From NCBI GenBank assembly GCA_028822125.1, contig JAPKEK010000115.1, positions 1 through 6,880 of the forward strand: DNA of 6,880 nucleotides, read 5' to 3'. This stretch comes from Pseudomonadales bacterium. Lineage in GTDB: Bacteria; Pseudomonadota; Gammaproteobacteria; Pseudomonadales; Azotimanducaceae. The notes under the pieces are model-generated. The model saw only the letters and a list, made by a program, of their open reading frames with translations. It made no database searches and was not told where the DNA came from. The position numbers were made by a program, and so were the translations under genes. This document shows, in pieces, positions 1 to 6,152 of the stretch (position 1 is its first letter; each line of letters starts with the position of its first letter).

Positions 1-1
1 G

Positions 2-145
2 CCTGCCGAGTCGGCTACTGTCACTGACCGAACCGTTTTCTGGCTAGGAGCGCTGACCATGTTCATTTTATTCCCGGTTACGGTTCCGCTGGTTGCAATT
101 CTTGCAGGGAAGGTAAAGCGCCCTTTGCACCCATTAAAGAATTGA
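2..145 (+). CDS. C-terminal end of a membrane protein (5' end outside window)
   Basis: An open frame enters from the left edge and stops at TGA 143-145, giving 47 residues. The tail contains one clear hydrophobic segment (about residues 13-35: FWLGALTMFILFPVTVPLVAIL) followed by a basic end (AGKVKRPLHPLKN). This is the look of the last transmembrane helix and cytoplasmic tail of an inner-membrane protein. The frame has no internal start that would make it a complete small gene. I do not recognise the family from this fragment. It reads in the same direction as the oxidoreductase operon but is separated from it by about 490 nt, so it is probably a separate transcription unit. Seen: open frame and hydrophobicity. 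Inferred: that it is a real gene end. Confidence 0.6.
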   Translation, partial: PAESATVTDRTVFWLGALTMFILFPVTVPLVAILAGKVKRPLHPLKN

Positions 146-167
146 TCACTGTGTTAAATACATGGGC

Positions 168-186
168 TGGTTTTGGTGAGAAACCA
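168..186 (+). terminator. Weak hairpin after the first gene
   Basis: TGGTTT (168-173) can pair with AAACCA (181-186) around a 7-nt loop, 23 nt after the stop at 145. It is followed only by CTTTG rather than a T-run, so termination function is doubtful. Confidence 0.25.
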
Positions 187-265
187 CTTTGTCCGGATCC
201 CCCCCACTTCAGCAGATGGGACTCCTGCTGTTACAGGTATTACTAATGTGGACGAGTAAGGCAGG

Positions 266-302
266 TATAGAGCGATCTATGCACGTCTGCGTGGCTCAGG
301 CA
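266..302 (+). repeat. Diverged dispersed repeat, copy A
   Basis: This segment aligns with the reverse complement of 5918-5955: 33 of 36 aligned positions are identical, with one 2-nt and one 1-nt gap, and all three mismatches are transitions. The strongest core runs from ATCTATGCA through GTCTGCGT to AGGCA. Weaker similarity may continue to the right of it. Both copies lie in gene-poor DNA. The nature of the repeat (miniature element, old transposon end, intergenic repeat family) is unknown. Confidence 0.6.
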
Positions 303-523
303 CCTGCGGGCAAGGCCGAGGATCAGCATCATTACAGTCATTGTCCATCTAAAGGATCACCACGTTACAGTGTCTTAAATTTGAGTGAACATCAGCCATT
401 ACCATACATAACCATTCTTCGGAAAATGTGGTTTATATTCCTTATCCTCTCCAAGACTGATACGGCCGGTCGTTTCATCGCTGCGTTACAGTGTAAAACT
501 GCTCAAAATGTTTGAGGAGGGGC

Positions 524-622
524 ATGCATGCGGTAGCGGAGGGATGGGTTTCTGCAGTCGCAGGCTGTTTGCCATCGATATACCAGCCGCTTACACTCGT
601 TGTCAGGCGGCAATCAATATAA
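524..622 (+). CDS. Possible 32-residue leader peptide upstream of iorA
   Basis: An ATG at 524 follows a strong purine-rich sequence (GAGGAGG, 514-520) and opens 32 codons ending at TAA 620-622. The peptide contains a short hydrophobic stretch (VSAVAGCLPSIY) and ends VVRRQSI. Its stop codon overlaps the iorA ribosome binding site (TAAGGAG, 620-626), an arrangement that would couple its translation to that of iorA. Against it: the ORF is short, the Shine-Dalgarno is very close to the ATG, the start lies in a palindrome, and the best promoter candidate is inside the ORF (569-597), which would exclude the peptide from that transcript. No homolog is recognised. Confidence 0.25.
   Translation: MHAVAEGWVSAVAGCLPSIYQPLTLVVRRQSI
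569..597 (+). promoter_or_regulatory. Candidate sigma70 promoter for iorAB
   Basis: TTGCCA (569-574) and TACACT (592-597) are separated by 17 nt. The -35 box matches 5 of 6 consensus bases and the -10 box 4 of 6. Transcription would begin near 604 and leave a leader of about 34 nt that carries the iorA ribosome binding site. Confidence 0.45.
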
Positions 623-637
623 GGAGCAGGGCGCTTT

Positions 638-1171
638 ATGGCTAAATATCAACTCAACGTAAATGGACGGGAGCTTGAAGTCGATGTCGACCCACAGATG
701 CCTCTTTTGTGGGTGCTCCGAGATGAACTCGGCCTTATTGGTACGAAATTTGGTTGCGGGATTGCGCAATGCGGGGCCTGTACCGTCCATGTTGCCGGTA
801 AACCGATTCGAGCCTGTGTTACGCCAGCGTCTGTTTTAACGGGTCAACCGATTCTCACAATCGAAGGCTTGGCCAATGGCACGGAACTACATCCCTTGCA
901 ACAGGCCTGGATCGACGTCGATGTTGCGCAATGTGGGTATTGTCAGTCTGGCCAGATAATGTCAGCTGCCGCATTACTTGCAGACAAGCCAAGGCCGACG
1001 GATGAGGATATAGATGCGGCTATGGTTGACAACTATTGTCGATGTGGCACTTACAACCGCATTCGTAAGGCGATCCATCTCGCCTCCGAAAATACCCCCT
1101 CTCAAATTTCGGATGCGTCGCTAGGTACCAGCGATTTCAACGTCAACGAGCAAAGTGAAGGTCAGTCATGA
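638..1171 (+). CDS. iorA: Isoquinoline 1-oxidoreductase-type small subunit, 2Fe-2S protein
   Basis: This is the small iron-sulfur subunit of a xanthine oxidase-family molybdenum hydroxylase; it relays electrons from the molybdenum site of the large subunit through two 2Fe-2S clusters. Two domains are visible. The N-terminal plant-type ferredoxin domain has cysteines C40, C45, C48 and C60 (C-x4-C-x2-C-x11-C). The C-terminal helical domain has C99, C102, C134 and C136 (motifs CGYCQSGQ and CRCGTYNRI). All eight ligands are present. The core ends near residue 152, the usual family length; residues 153-177 are a Ser/Thr/Asn-rich tail of unknown role. The ATG at 638 is preceded by AAGGAG (621-626) with 11 nt spacing. 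There is no signal peptide, so export would be as a complex with the Tat-targeted large subunit. The gene overlaps the next by 4 nt. The family assignment is firm. The substrate cannot be read from this subunit, so the symbol denotes subfamily rather than proven isoquinoline activity. Confidence 0.93.
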   Translation: MAKYQLNVNGRELEVDVDPQMPLLWVLRDELGLIGTKFGCGIAQCGACTVHVAGKPIRACVTPASVLTGQPILTIEGLANGTELHPLQQAWIDVDVAQCGYCQSGQIMSAAALLADKPRPTDEDIDAAMVDNYCRCGTYNRIRKAIHLASENTPSQISDASLGTSDFNVNEQSEGQS

Positions 1172-3498
1172 ACTACGATAACGATGATTTCATCAGTGAA
1201 TCTGGCAGAGAAACCGATCTTGTTCGTGCTGTTGAAATCGAAGTAAACAAGCTAAGAGCAACCGCCGATCAGACAGCACCGTTTGTAATAAGGAAACTGC
1301 ATCGTCGGGCATTCCTGAAGCTCAGCGGCGTAGCAAGTAGTAGTCTGGTTCTCGCCGCGGTGCTACCTGGTTACGGCACTGCAGCTAAAGCAGAAGATCT
1401 CGGCAGTTTAGTCGGCTCGATTGAGCTAAATGCTTTTATCAAAGTCTCTACTGAAGGCAAAATTGTTATTTATTCGTCCAACCCAGAGATGGGTCAGGGC
1501 ATCAAAACCGCCTTGCCGATGATTATCGCTGAGGAAATGGGGGCAAAGTGGGAAGATGTTGAAGTCCTGCAGTCTGATGTTGATGAGGCGCGGTTTGGTC
1601 GTCATGGCGCCGGTGGCTCTACCACTATACCCAGAACATTCGATCAAATGCGAACCATGGGAGCGTCCGCACGGGAGATGTTCATCGGAGCAGCAGCGGT
1701 CTCTATGGAGCTCCCTCGAGATGAACTGCATGCCCAGGATAGCGCTGTTTCCCACCTTTTTTCGAGCAAATCATTAACCTTTGGGGAACTTGCCGCGCTC
1801 GCTGTTAAACAACCCTTACCTGACCCAAAGAATCTTATTTTTAAGGACAAAGCTGATTACACGATTATCGGCACCTCGGTAACGGGGGTCGATAACCTCG
1901 AAATTGTGAGTGGTCTGGCATTGTTCGGTATTGATGTGCGAGTGCCCGAAATGCGATACGGAGCCTATCAGAAGTGTCCTGCATTCGGTGGCAAGGTTAT
2001 TAGTGCGAACCTCGATGAAGTGAGAAAATTACCCGGCATCACCGATGCCTTTATACTGGAGGGAAACGATAATGTTCGCGAATTGTCTTCCGGAGTGGCC
2101 TTGGTTGGTACGTCTACCTGGGCAGTGTTTAATGCTAAAAAGCAACTTAGAATAGACTGGGACGAGTCCAATGCGTCAAAAGACAGTTGGACACAGATGG
2201 TCTCAAGAGCCAAGGAGGTTCACTCCCAGCCCGGAGAAACTGTCATATCGGAAACCGGTGATGTTCAGGCTAGTTACAGCAATCCTAATCACCAAACCTT
2301 CGAAGCTTTTTACCAGTACCCATTCGTTGCTCACCTATGTATGGAACCGATGAACTGTACCGCTCACTATAAGGCGGACAGTGGCCAAGGTCAGGATACT
2401 TTAGAACTATGGATTCCAACTCAGGCCCCAACCCGTGCCTACCCTGTTGCGAAGTCGTTATTTGGCCTTGAACAGGAGCAAGTCAAAATTCATCAGATGA
2501 GATTAGGCGGCAGTTTTGGTCGCCGGGTTTATAGCGAATATATATGTGAAGTTATTGCCATGTCTAAGCAGGTCGGTGCGCCGGTTAAGTTGACGTGGTC
2601 GCGGGAAGATGACTTGCAACATGATTTTTATCGTGTGGGCGGCTTTCAGTCCGTAAAAGGTAGCATTGATCGCAGCGGTAAGATTGTTGCCTTTGAAGAT
2701 CATTTTATTGGTATGACCTATAAAGGTGGGCGTATCAGTGGTTCTGGCTTTCGCGCGACAGAGTTCCCCATGCTCAATCTGAAAAATACCCGAGCGACTA
2801 AGACGATGTTTGATATTCAAACGCCCTGCGGGCCCTGGCGAGCACCGGGTGCAAATACCACAGCATTTGTTATCCAAAGTTTCATCCATGAACTTGCAGT
2901 CAAAGCCGGCCGAGATCATCTCGAAGTATTGTTGGAACTCATGGGCGAACCACGCTGGTTCGATCAGGGCAATGTTCGATCACTCAATACAGGGCGTGCT
3001 GCAGATGTCATCAGGCTTGCTGCGCAAAAAGCCAATTGGGGAAGGAGTATGCCAAAGGGGCATGGCCTCGGCTTGGCTTTCCACTTTAGCCATGCAGCGC
3101 ATGTAGCGGAAGTCGCTGAGGTCAGTGTCGATGCCAGCAAGAAACTCACGGTTCACAAGGTTACGGTCGCCGTGGATGTTGGCCCAATCATCAATATGAG
3201 TGGGGCAACTGCGCAGGTTGAAGGCGCTGTTATTGATGGTTTGAGTACGATGGTGGGACAGAAGATAACGATGGAGCAAGGTCGCATTCAACAATCGAAT
3301 TTCCATGATTACCAGGTGCTTCGTTTACCCAATGCGCCAGAAGTCGATATTTACTTTATTCAAAGTGATAACAGTCCCACAGGATTAGGTGAGCCTGCAT
3401 TACCACCACTTGCCCCCGCGATTGGTAACGCTATCTATGCCGCGACCGGAGAACGAGTACGTAAGATGCCGCTAACGGATGAGGGTTATACAATTTAA
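1168..3498 (+). CDS. iorB: Isoquinoline 1-oxidoreductase-type large molybdopterin subunit, Tat-exported
   Basis: This is the catalytic subunit (776 aa, typical for the IorB group) of a molybdenum hydroxylase that uses water to hydroxylate N-heterocycles or oxidise aldehydes. A twin-arginine signal ([11 protein letters not shown]46-R47) is followed by a hydrophobic stretch and a likely cut after AKA at residue 75, placing the enzyme in the periplasm. The order is the permuted IorB one: a first cofactor-binding segment (NPEMGQG, 105-111; GGSTT, 149-153), a hammerhead-like domain at about 241-325, then the main cofactor region with GGSFGRR (447-453), [10 protein letters not shown] (552-561) and GLGEP (739-743). 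E742 corresponds to the catalytic glutamate of the family. Start: ATG at 1168 overlaps the iorA stop as ATGA, with GAAGG six nt upstream. An odd feature is the roughly 45-residue acidic/charged region before the Tat motif; no internal ATG shortens it. No FAD subunit, cytochrome or maturation gene is next to it, so the electron acceptor and the cofactor chaperone must be encoded elsewhere. The substrate is undetermined. Confidence 0.93.
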   Translation: MNYDNDDFISESGRETDLVRAVEIEVNKLRATADQTAPFVIRKLHRRAFLKLSGVASSSLVLAAVLPGYGTAAKAEDLGSLVGSIELNAFIKVSTEGKIVIYSSNPEMGQGIKTALPMIIAEEMGAKWEDVEVLQSDVDEARFGRHGAGGSTTIPRTFDQMRTMGASAREMFIGAAAVSMELPRDELHAQDSAVSHLFSSKSLTFGELAALAVKQPLPDPKNLIFKDKADYTIIGTSVTGVDNLEIVSGLALFGIDVRVPEMRYGAYQKCPAFGGKVISANLDEVRKLPGITDAFILEGNDNVRELSSGVALVGTSTWAVFNAKKQLRIDWDESNASKDSWTQMVSRAKEVHSQPGETVISETGDVQASYSNPNHQTFEAFYQYPFVAHLCMEPMNCTAHYKADSGQGQDTLELWIPTQAPTRAYPVAKSLFGLEQEQVKIHQMRLGGSFGRRVYSEYICEVIAMSKQVGAPVKLTWSREDDLQHDFYRVGGFQSVKGSIDRSGKIVAFEDHFIGMTYKGGRISGSGFRATEFPMLNLKNTRATKTMFDIQTPCGPWRAPGANTTAFVIQSFIHELAVKAGRDHLEVLLELMGEPRWFDQGNVRSLNTGRAADVIRLAAQKANWGRSMPKGHGLGLAFHFSHAAHVAEVAEVSVDASKKLTVHKVTVAVDVGPIINMSGATAQVEGAVIDGLSTMVGQKITMEQGRIQQSNFHDYQVLRLPNAPEVDIYFIQSDNSPTGLGEPALPPLAPAIGNAIYAATGERVRKMPLTDEGYTI

Positions 3499-3504
3499 AT
3501 TGAT

Positions 3505-3537
3505 ACTAGACCTAGTTCGCTCAATGACCTGACATTG
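3505..3537. repeat. Two short dyads directly after iorB
   Basis: ACTAG (3505-3509) and CTAGT (3512-3516) form a near-palindrome 7 nt after the iorB stop. CAATG (3522-3526) pairs with CATTG (3533-3537) around ACCTGA. Neither is followed by a T-run. They may contribute to transcript end formation or protect the iorB mRNA 3' end, but this is inference. Confidence 0.3.
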
Positions 3538-3616
3538 TGGACTCCTTCTTATCGTTGACTGGTGAATACACTTCCAGTCTGGCACTTAGATGCCGATCAG
3601 GTGAGGAGGAGTCCAT
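3537..3616 (+). ncRNA. Structured element folding as a three-way junction
   Basis: Positions 3537-3553 pair with 3600-3616 in 17 consecutive pairs, including the perfect core TGGACTCCT (3538-3546) / AGGAGTCCA (3607-3615). Four of the 17 are G-U pairs only when read as plus-strand RNA; the minus strand would have A-C mismatches there. This suggests that the plus strand is the one that folds. Inside the closing stem are two hairpins: GACTGG (3557-3562) / CCAGTC (3574-3579), and GGCA (3581-3584) / TGCC (3591-3594), the latter extendable by one U-G pair. No T-run follows, so a simple terminator is unlikely. Possibilities are a small RNA, a structured transposon end (some insertion sequences carry structured non-coding ends) or an mRNA 3' element of iorB. 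I do not recognise a known RNA family. Confidence 0.45.
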
Positions 3617-3707
3617 CCCATTGCTTTCGGCCACAAGCAGCTCCACGGACCACTTCGCGCGGTTCGTGCTACCCGACATAATTGGCTAAGATTTCCTCAT
3701 GCTTTAG

Positions 3708-3721
3708 TGGGTGCACACCCA
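3708..3721 (-). terminator. Short hairpin downstream of the MFS gene
   Basis: TGGGT (3708-3712) and ACCCA (3717-3721) enclose a 4-nt loop, 35 nt past the transporter stop. On the minus strand it is followed by CTAAAG, without a T-run, so a terminator role is weakly supported. Confidence 0.2.
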
Positions 3722-3756
3722 ACGGATTAGGACCCCAACGCCGCCATGTACTGCGG

Positions 3757-5064
3757 TTAGAGGACAGGCGTCTCGCCAGGACTCTGGTGAGCGCGGTGGT
3801 CGCGATAGAGAAACATGATTGTGGAGACGAGCCCTACACAAGCAATCGCGAACAAGAGCCACATGAAGTGCGTCCACCCCCCCGGCTGATCCGCGAGACG
3901 CCCTGCGTAAGGCATGAAGGCAGCCTCCGCAGCGTAGCCCGTGGCGTCGATAAACCCGACGAGGACCCCCGAGCGTACGCCACCAAACTCAACGGAGAAC
4001 ACGCTCATGGGCAAGTAGTAAGCTGGGGCGACACAGACCCCGACGAGGAGGATCAGCGACAGGGCCACGCGGAAGCGGAGGGTCGAGTCGTAGGGGGCCT
4101 CGGTAATCCAGATCAGCCCTGCGATACACAAACACCCGACTACCAGGCTCGCTCCCACGAAATACGTGCGCCGCTTGCGAGTCAGGCGGTCGTAAATAAA
4201 GCCTACCAGCAAAACGGCGATCAGGGCGCCGAATGGAAACACCGTGCTCGCAGTCGCAGCCTTGCCGGCTGAAATATCGAAGCTCTGCGCCAGGTAAAGC
4301 CCCGTGAAACTGACCAGCGCCATAAGCAATGTGGTGCACATGAGGCTCGCGCAGATGAGCCAAAACCGGTCGGCTCTGGCGAAGAAGCGCAGGGTGGCGA
4401 GAAGGTCTAACGGCTTGGGCTCGTCAGCTTTGGGCGGCGCTGACGCGGACCGCTTCGGGAACCGCCACCACAAGCCGAGCACCGCCAACAAGCCCAAGCA
4501 CCCCGCCGCGATCGGCACCCAGCGCCAGCCGCCTGGATATTCTGCAATGAGCGTGTCCGGACTGACTTCGCCGAGGGCGTAGATGAGGAGCAGCCCGAGT
4601 ACCAGCGAGGAGATTACGACACCGGCCCGCGAGGCGGTCGAAAGGATCCCCCAGGTACGCCCATAGCTGGCCGGTGGGATCCACTGGCCGATCAGCTTGG
4701 TGAGGGCGGGCCAGCCGCCGGCTCGCAGCAGCTGGAGACAAAAAATGAAGAGCGCGAAAGCGAAGAAGCTCGCCAAGTAGCCCATGGCCATGGTCAACGA
4801 GGCCACCACCCCCAGCGCCAGGAGGAGCGTCAATCGCCCTCCAAAGCGGTCGGCGAAGAAGCCGGTGAGCAGCTTACCCGCCAGGCTGCCGAGGGCTGCG
4901 TAGCCGAGAATGTCCCCAATATCAGTCGTCGTCAAAGACAGCCCCGGATCCTCGACGAGCGCCGGGCTGACTATCGTAAAAGCCGTCCTGCAGAACATCA
5001 GCATCAAGTAGCCGATGTACATGCACACGGTGACGGTGATTAATTCTCGCCCGGGCGTTTGCAT
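3757..5064 (-). CDS. Major facilitator superfamily transporter (OPA/GlpT-like)
   Basis: This is a 435-residue inner-membrane secondary transporter with about 12 predicted hydrophobic helices. The conserved loop motif between helices 2 and 3 is GKLLTGFFADRFGGR (residues 63-77), and a second, degenerate copy (GFIYDRLTRKRR) lies between helices 8 and 9, as expected for two related six-helix halves. A charged central loop (FPKRSASAPPKADEPKPLD) separates the halves. RAGGWPALTKLIGQW resembles the organophosphate/anion antiporter branch; the substrate cannot be assigned. The frame is open 32 codons further upstream (to 5160), but those codons lie on another gene's remnant. The ATG at 5062-5064 has AAAAGG five nt upstream and begins just before the first helix, so I choose it. 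The gene is clearly more GC-rich than iorAB and the DNA to the right, which points to separate acquisition. It runs opposite to iorAB. Its promoter region is cut short by the junction near 5068-5097, so expression may rely on a foreign promoter. Confidence 0.88.
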   Translation of the reverse strand: MQTPGRELITVTVCMYIGYLMLMFCRTAFTIVSPALVEDPGLSLTTTDIGDILGYAALGSLAGKLLTGFFADRFGGRLTLLLALGVVASLTMAMGYLASFFAFALFIFCLQLLRAGGWPALTKLIGQWIPPASYGRTWGILSTASRAGVVISSLVLGLLLIYALGEVSPDTLIAEYPGGWRWVPIAAGCLGLLAVLGLWWRFPKRSASAPPKADEPKPLDLLATLRFFARADRFWLICASLMCTTLLMALVSFTGLYLAQSFDISAGKAATASTVFPFGALIAVLLVGFIYDRLTRKRRTYFVGASLVVGCLCIAGLIWITEAPYDSTLRFRVALSLILLVGVCVAPAYYLPMSVFSVEFGGVRSGVLVGFIDATGYAAEAAFMPYAGRLADQPGGWTHFMWLLFAIACVGLVSTIMFLYRDHRAHQSPGETPVL

Positions 5065-5092
5065 CAGCACCTTTTCGGTCTTCGGTGCCAGA

Positions 5093-5236
5093 GCGGCCGA
5101 GGAATTAGCAGAGGAAACACAGAGTAAGGGCCTTTGGGCGAAAGCATTTTCAGATGCCAATGGGGACGAGAAAACTCAAAGAGCTCTGTACATCAAATAT
5201 AGGGCCGAACAGTTGATCAAGAATATCGTTGAGTGA
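5093..5236 (+). pseudogene. 5'-truncated gene end (C-terminal ~47 residues)
   Basis: The frame ending at TGA 5234-5236 encodes a charged, probably helical tail, in which GLWAKAFSDANGDE followed by KTQRALYIKYRAEQL strongly resembles the conserved C-terminus of a family of bacterial hypothetical proteins as I remember it. Upstream of about 5093 the frame continues only through the antisense of the MFS gene (residues of no sense, GC-rich), and there is no start codon or ribosome binding site near the conserved part. I therefore read it as the surviving 3' end of a gene whose front was removed when the transporter segment arrived. Exact family and function are unknown. Confidence 0.55.
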
Positions 5237-5281
5237 TTAAACAGTAGTGATGAGTAGATCCATTCGCTAACGACGCTTTTC

Positions 5282-5301
5282 TGGGGGTACATTTGGGGGT
5301 A
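5282..5301 (+). promoter_or_regulatory. Twin GGGGGTA motifs, possible integrase arm sites
   Basis: TGGGGGTA occurs at 5282-5289 and again at 5294-5301, a 12-bp period, about 55 nt from the tRNA-like tail. Short G-rich direct repeats of this kind next to a tRNA-derived attachment site fit arm-type binding sites of a tyrosine recombinase. That role is inferred from position and repeat character. Confidence 0.4.
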
Positions 5302-5334
5302 TCGGCGCAATCCATTGATAATTAAGTTGTTGTA

Positions 5335-5401
5335 AAACAATAGGTTAGGGATCATTTTTGAATTCCGTCCGCTCCGCCATATTTTTTGTAACCTATTGTT
5401 T
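5335..5401. repeat. Perfect 13-bp inverted repeat bracketing the tRNA tail
   Basis: AAACAATAGGTTA (5335-5347) and TAACCTATTGTTT (5389-5401) are exact reverse complements separated by 41 nt. The centre of symmetry (5368) falls inside the tRNA-like 3' end. The DNA just outside is very AT-rich (5381-5450). The arms could be recombinase or accessory-protein sites, or the stem of a large cruciform. Confidence 0.65.
5357..5379 (+). other. tRNA-Asp 3'-end fragment, candidate attachment site
   Basis: CCGTCCGCTCCGCCA (5365-5379) matches the T-stem/acceptor/CCA end expected for bacterial tRNA-Asp, and the preceding TTTGAAT (5357-5363) looks like a T-loop. The bases 5' of the loop do not pair with the T-stem and no tRNA body (anticodon arm or 5' acceptor strand) lies upstream, so this is a tail fragment, not a gene. 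Integrative elements that target tRNA genes leave such a copied 3' end at the far boundary. In that geometry the element lies to the left of 5379 and the older flank to the right. No integrase gene is in the window. Confidence 0.6.
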
Positions 5402-5506
5402 CATAATAATTTAATTATATTATATCGATCTTATAAACGCCATTATATACGCTCATGATTACGGCACTTACAGGCGACAGGCTCTGCCACAACCAAATCG
5501 AGTCAG

Positions 5507-5788
5507 TTACAGACTTTCCTGATGGGGTTCGACAATCTGTATTACGATGTTCGATTCGGGCTGCTCCATAATATCAACAGATCGCACTTTAGGATGAACG
5601 TATCCCGCGATCGTCTTATGACAATCTATCCTGATACTTAAGTCGTTTGCCTCATCGACCGCTATCCCGGCAAGAGAAACAAGCGGATCATAACCAGGAA
5701 AGAATTCTTCAAGTCTTTCGCGAAGTGCCGCCCTGTTTCTATTGGGTGTCCCTTCCTGTCGACCGCCTGTTTTAAGGCCCTGTGCCAT
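5507..5788 (-). CDS. Small phage-type protein, DUF5681/terminase-small-subunit-like
   Basis: This encodes a 93-residue soluble protein. Its basic N-terminus (MAQGLKTGGRQEGTPNRNR; KTGGRQEGTPN at residues 6-16) is typical of a group of small phage and genomic-island proteins often annotated as DUF5681 or related to small terminase subunits. The middle (residues 31-60, including FFPGYDPLVSLAGIAVDEA and CHKTIAGYVHPKVRSV) is consistent with a helical bundle, and the acidic tail is short. The ATG at 5788 has GGAG 8 nt upstream. No large terminase or structural gene is next to it, so it is an orphan here. A regulatory or DNA-binding role inside a mobile element is possible, but nothing in the sequence proves it. 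The gene is convincing; the function is a family-level guess. Confidence 0.65.
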   Translation of the reverse strand: MAQGLKTGGRQEGTPNRNRAALRERLEEFFPGYDPLVSLAGIAVDEANDLSIRIDCHKTIAGYVHPKVRSVDIMEQPESNIVIQIVEPHQESL

Positions 5789-5868
5789 CTAGATATCTCC
5801 AAATTAGATCTAGTGCAATTCTAACACTTTGAATTAGTCACCTCTCTAGTCTGTTGAAATCCTCTCTA
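5789..5868 (-). promoter_or_regulatory. Upstream control region of the small phage-type gene
   Basis: On the minus strand a good -10-like box TAGAAT (plus 5818-5823) has no -35 consensus. In its place stands TAGAGAGG (plus 5841-5848), repeated exactly 20 bp further upstream (plus 5861-5868). Two direct repeats two helical turns apart over a missing -35 suggest binding of an activator or repressor. CTAGAT (5789-5794) and ATCTAG (5808-5813) form an inverted repeat spanning the ribosome binding site. Confidence 0.4.
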
Positions 5869-5917
5869 CAATATACATCTGAACCTTCTCTGCAGTATCG
5901 CTCACCGACACCAATGC

Positions 5918-5955
5918 TGCCTAAGCTACGCAGACATGCATAGATGCTCTTTATA
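5918..5955 (-). repeat. Diverged dispersed repeat, copy B
   Basis: This is the reverse-orientation partner of 266-302, sharing 33 of 36 aligned positions with transitions only. It lies in gene-poor DNA between the small phage-type gene and the T7G9 run. A 51-codon minus-strand frame (5838-5993) crosses it but has no ribosome binding site and no counterpart in copy A, so the similarity is probably at DNA level. Confidence 0.6.
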
Positions 5956-5993
5956 TTTGATCTTGAACCCCGGCCTCGGCCTTTGGGTGACAT

Positions 5994-6152
5994 CGTTGCT
6001 AAGTAGAATTAATCAGATCTCGCACTTAACATCACTGATAATAAAGCCCGCCCTTTATAAGAGCAGACTCTTCTATCTTTTCAAGTTAATGCCTATGCGG
6101 GTGCTTGCCGGGGTCTCTTTGCCGCTTCGACTTTTTTTGGGGGGGGGAGTGG
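5994..6152. other. Gene-free stretch with a T7G9 homopolymer
   Basis: No convincing coding frame was found. The stretch contains a weak hairpin (AAGAG-CAGA-CTCTT) and a striking run of seven T (6132-6138) followed directly by nine G (6139-6147). Plus-strand frames of about 100 codons crossing the run have no protein-like character. Confidence 0.45.

Larger units (their letters stand above)
146..637. other. Gene-poor 490-nt stretch upstream of iorA
   Basis: No convincing long gene was found here on either strand. A 108-codon plus-strand frame (189-515) is open, but it has no recognisable protein pattern, no good ribosome binding site and odd composition, so I treat it as chance. The stretch contains a weak hairpin (168-186), a C7 run (199-205), copy A of a diverged repeat (266-302), a perfect 10-bp palindrome GCATGCATGC (522-531), a 32-codon leader-like ORF (524-622) and a promoter-like pair (569-597). 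Confidence 0.6.

Noticed and set aside
189..515. Open frame of 108 codons on the plus strand
   Set aside because: No recognisable motif, no good ribosome binding site, Cys/His scattered at random, and it crosses the DNA-level repeat copy A.
3521..3679. Minus-strand 52-codon frame (MSGSTNRAKW...) behind the transporter
   Set aside because: It coincides with the structured element, its only GAGG is too far from the ATG, and no family is recognised.
3682..4272. Long plus-strand frame opposite the MFS gene
   Set aside because: Antisense shadow of a GC-rich transporter; the minus-strand product has full MFS motifs and helices.
5065..5160. N-terminal extension of the MFS protein to an ATG at 5160
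   Set aside because: The extra 32 codons overlap the conserved end of another gene on the opposite strand, and the ATG at 5064 has a good ribosome binding site right before the first helix.
5335..5401. Interpretation of the inverted repeat as an intrinsic terminator
   Set aside because: The 41-nt loop is too long and the T-rich DNA lies inside the loop rather than after the stem.
5838..5993. Minus-strand 51-codon frame starting MSPKGRGRGS
   Set aside because: No ribosome binding site; the equivalent frame in repeat copy A is disrupted, so the similarity is not at protein level.
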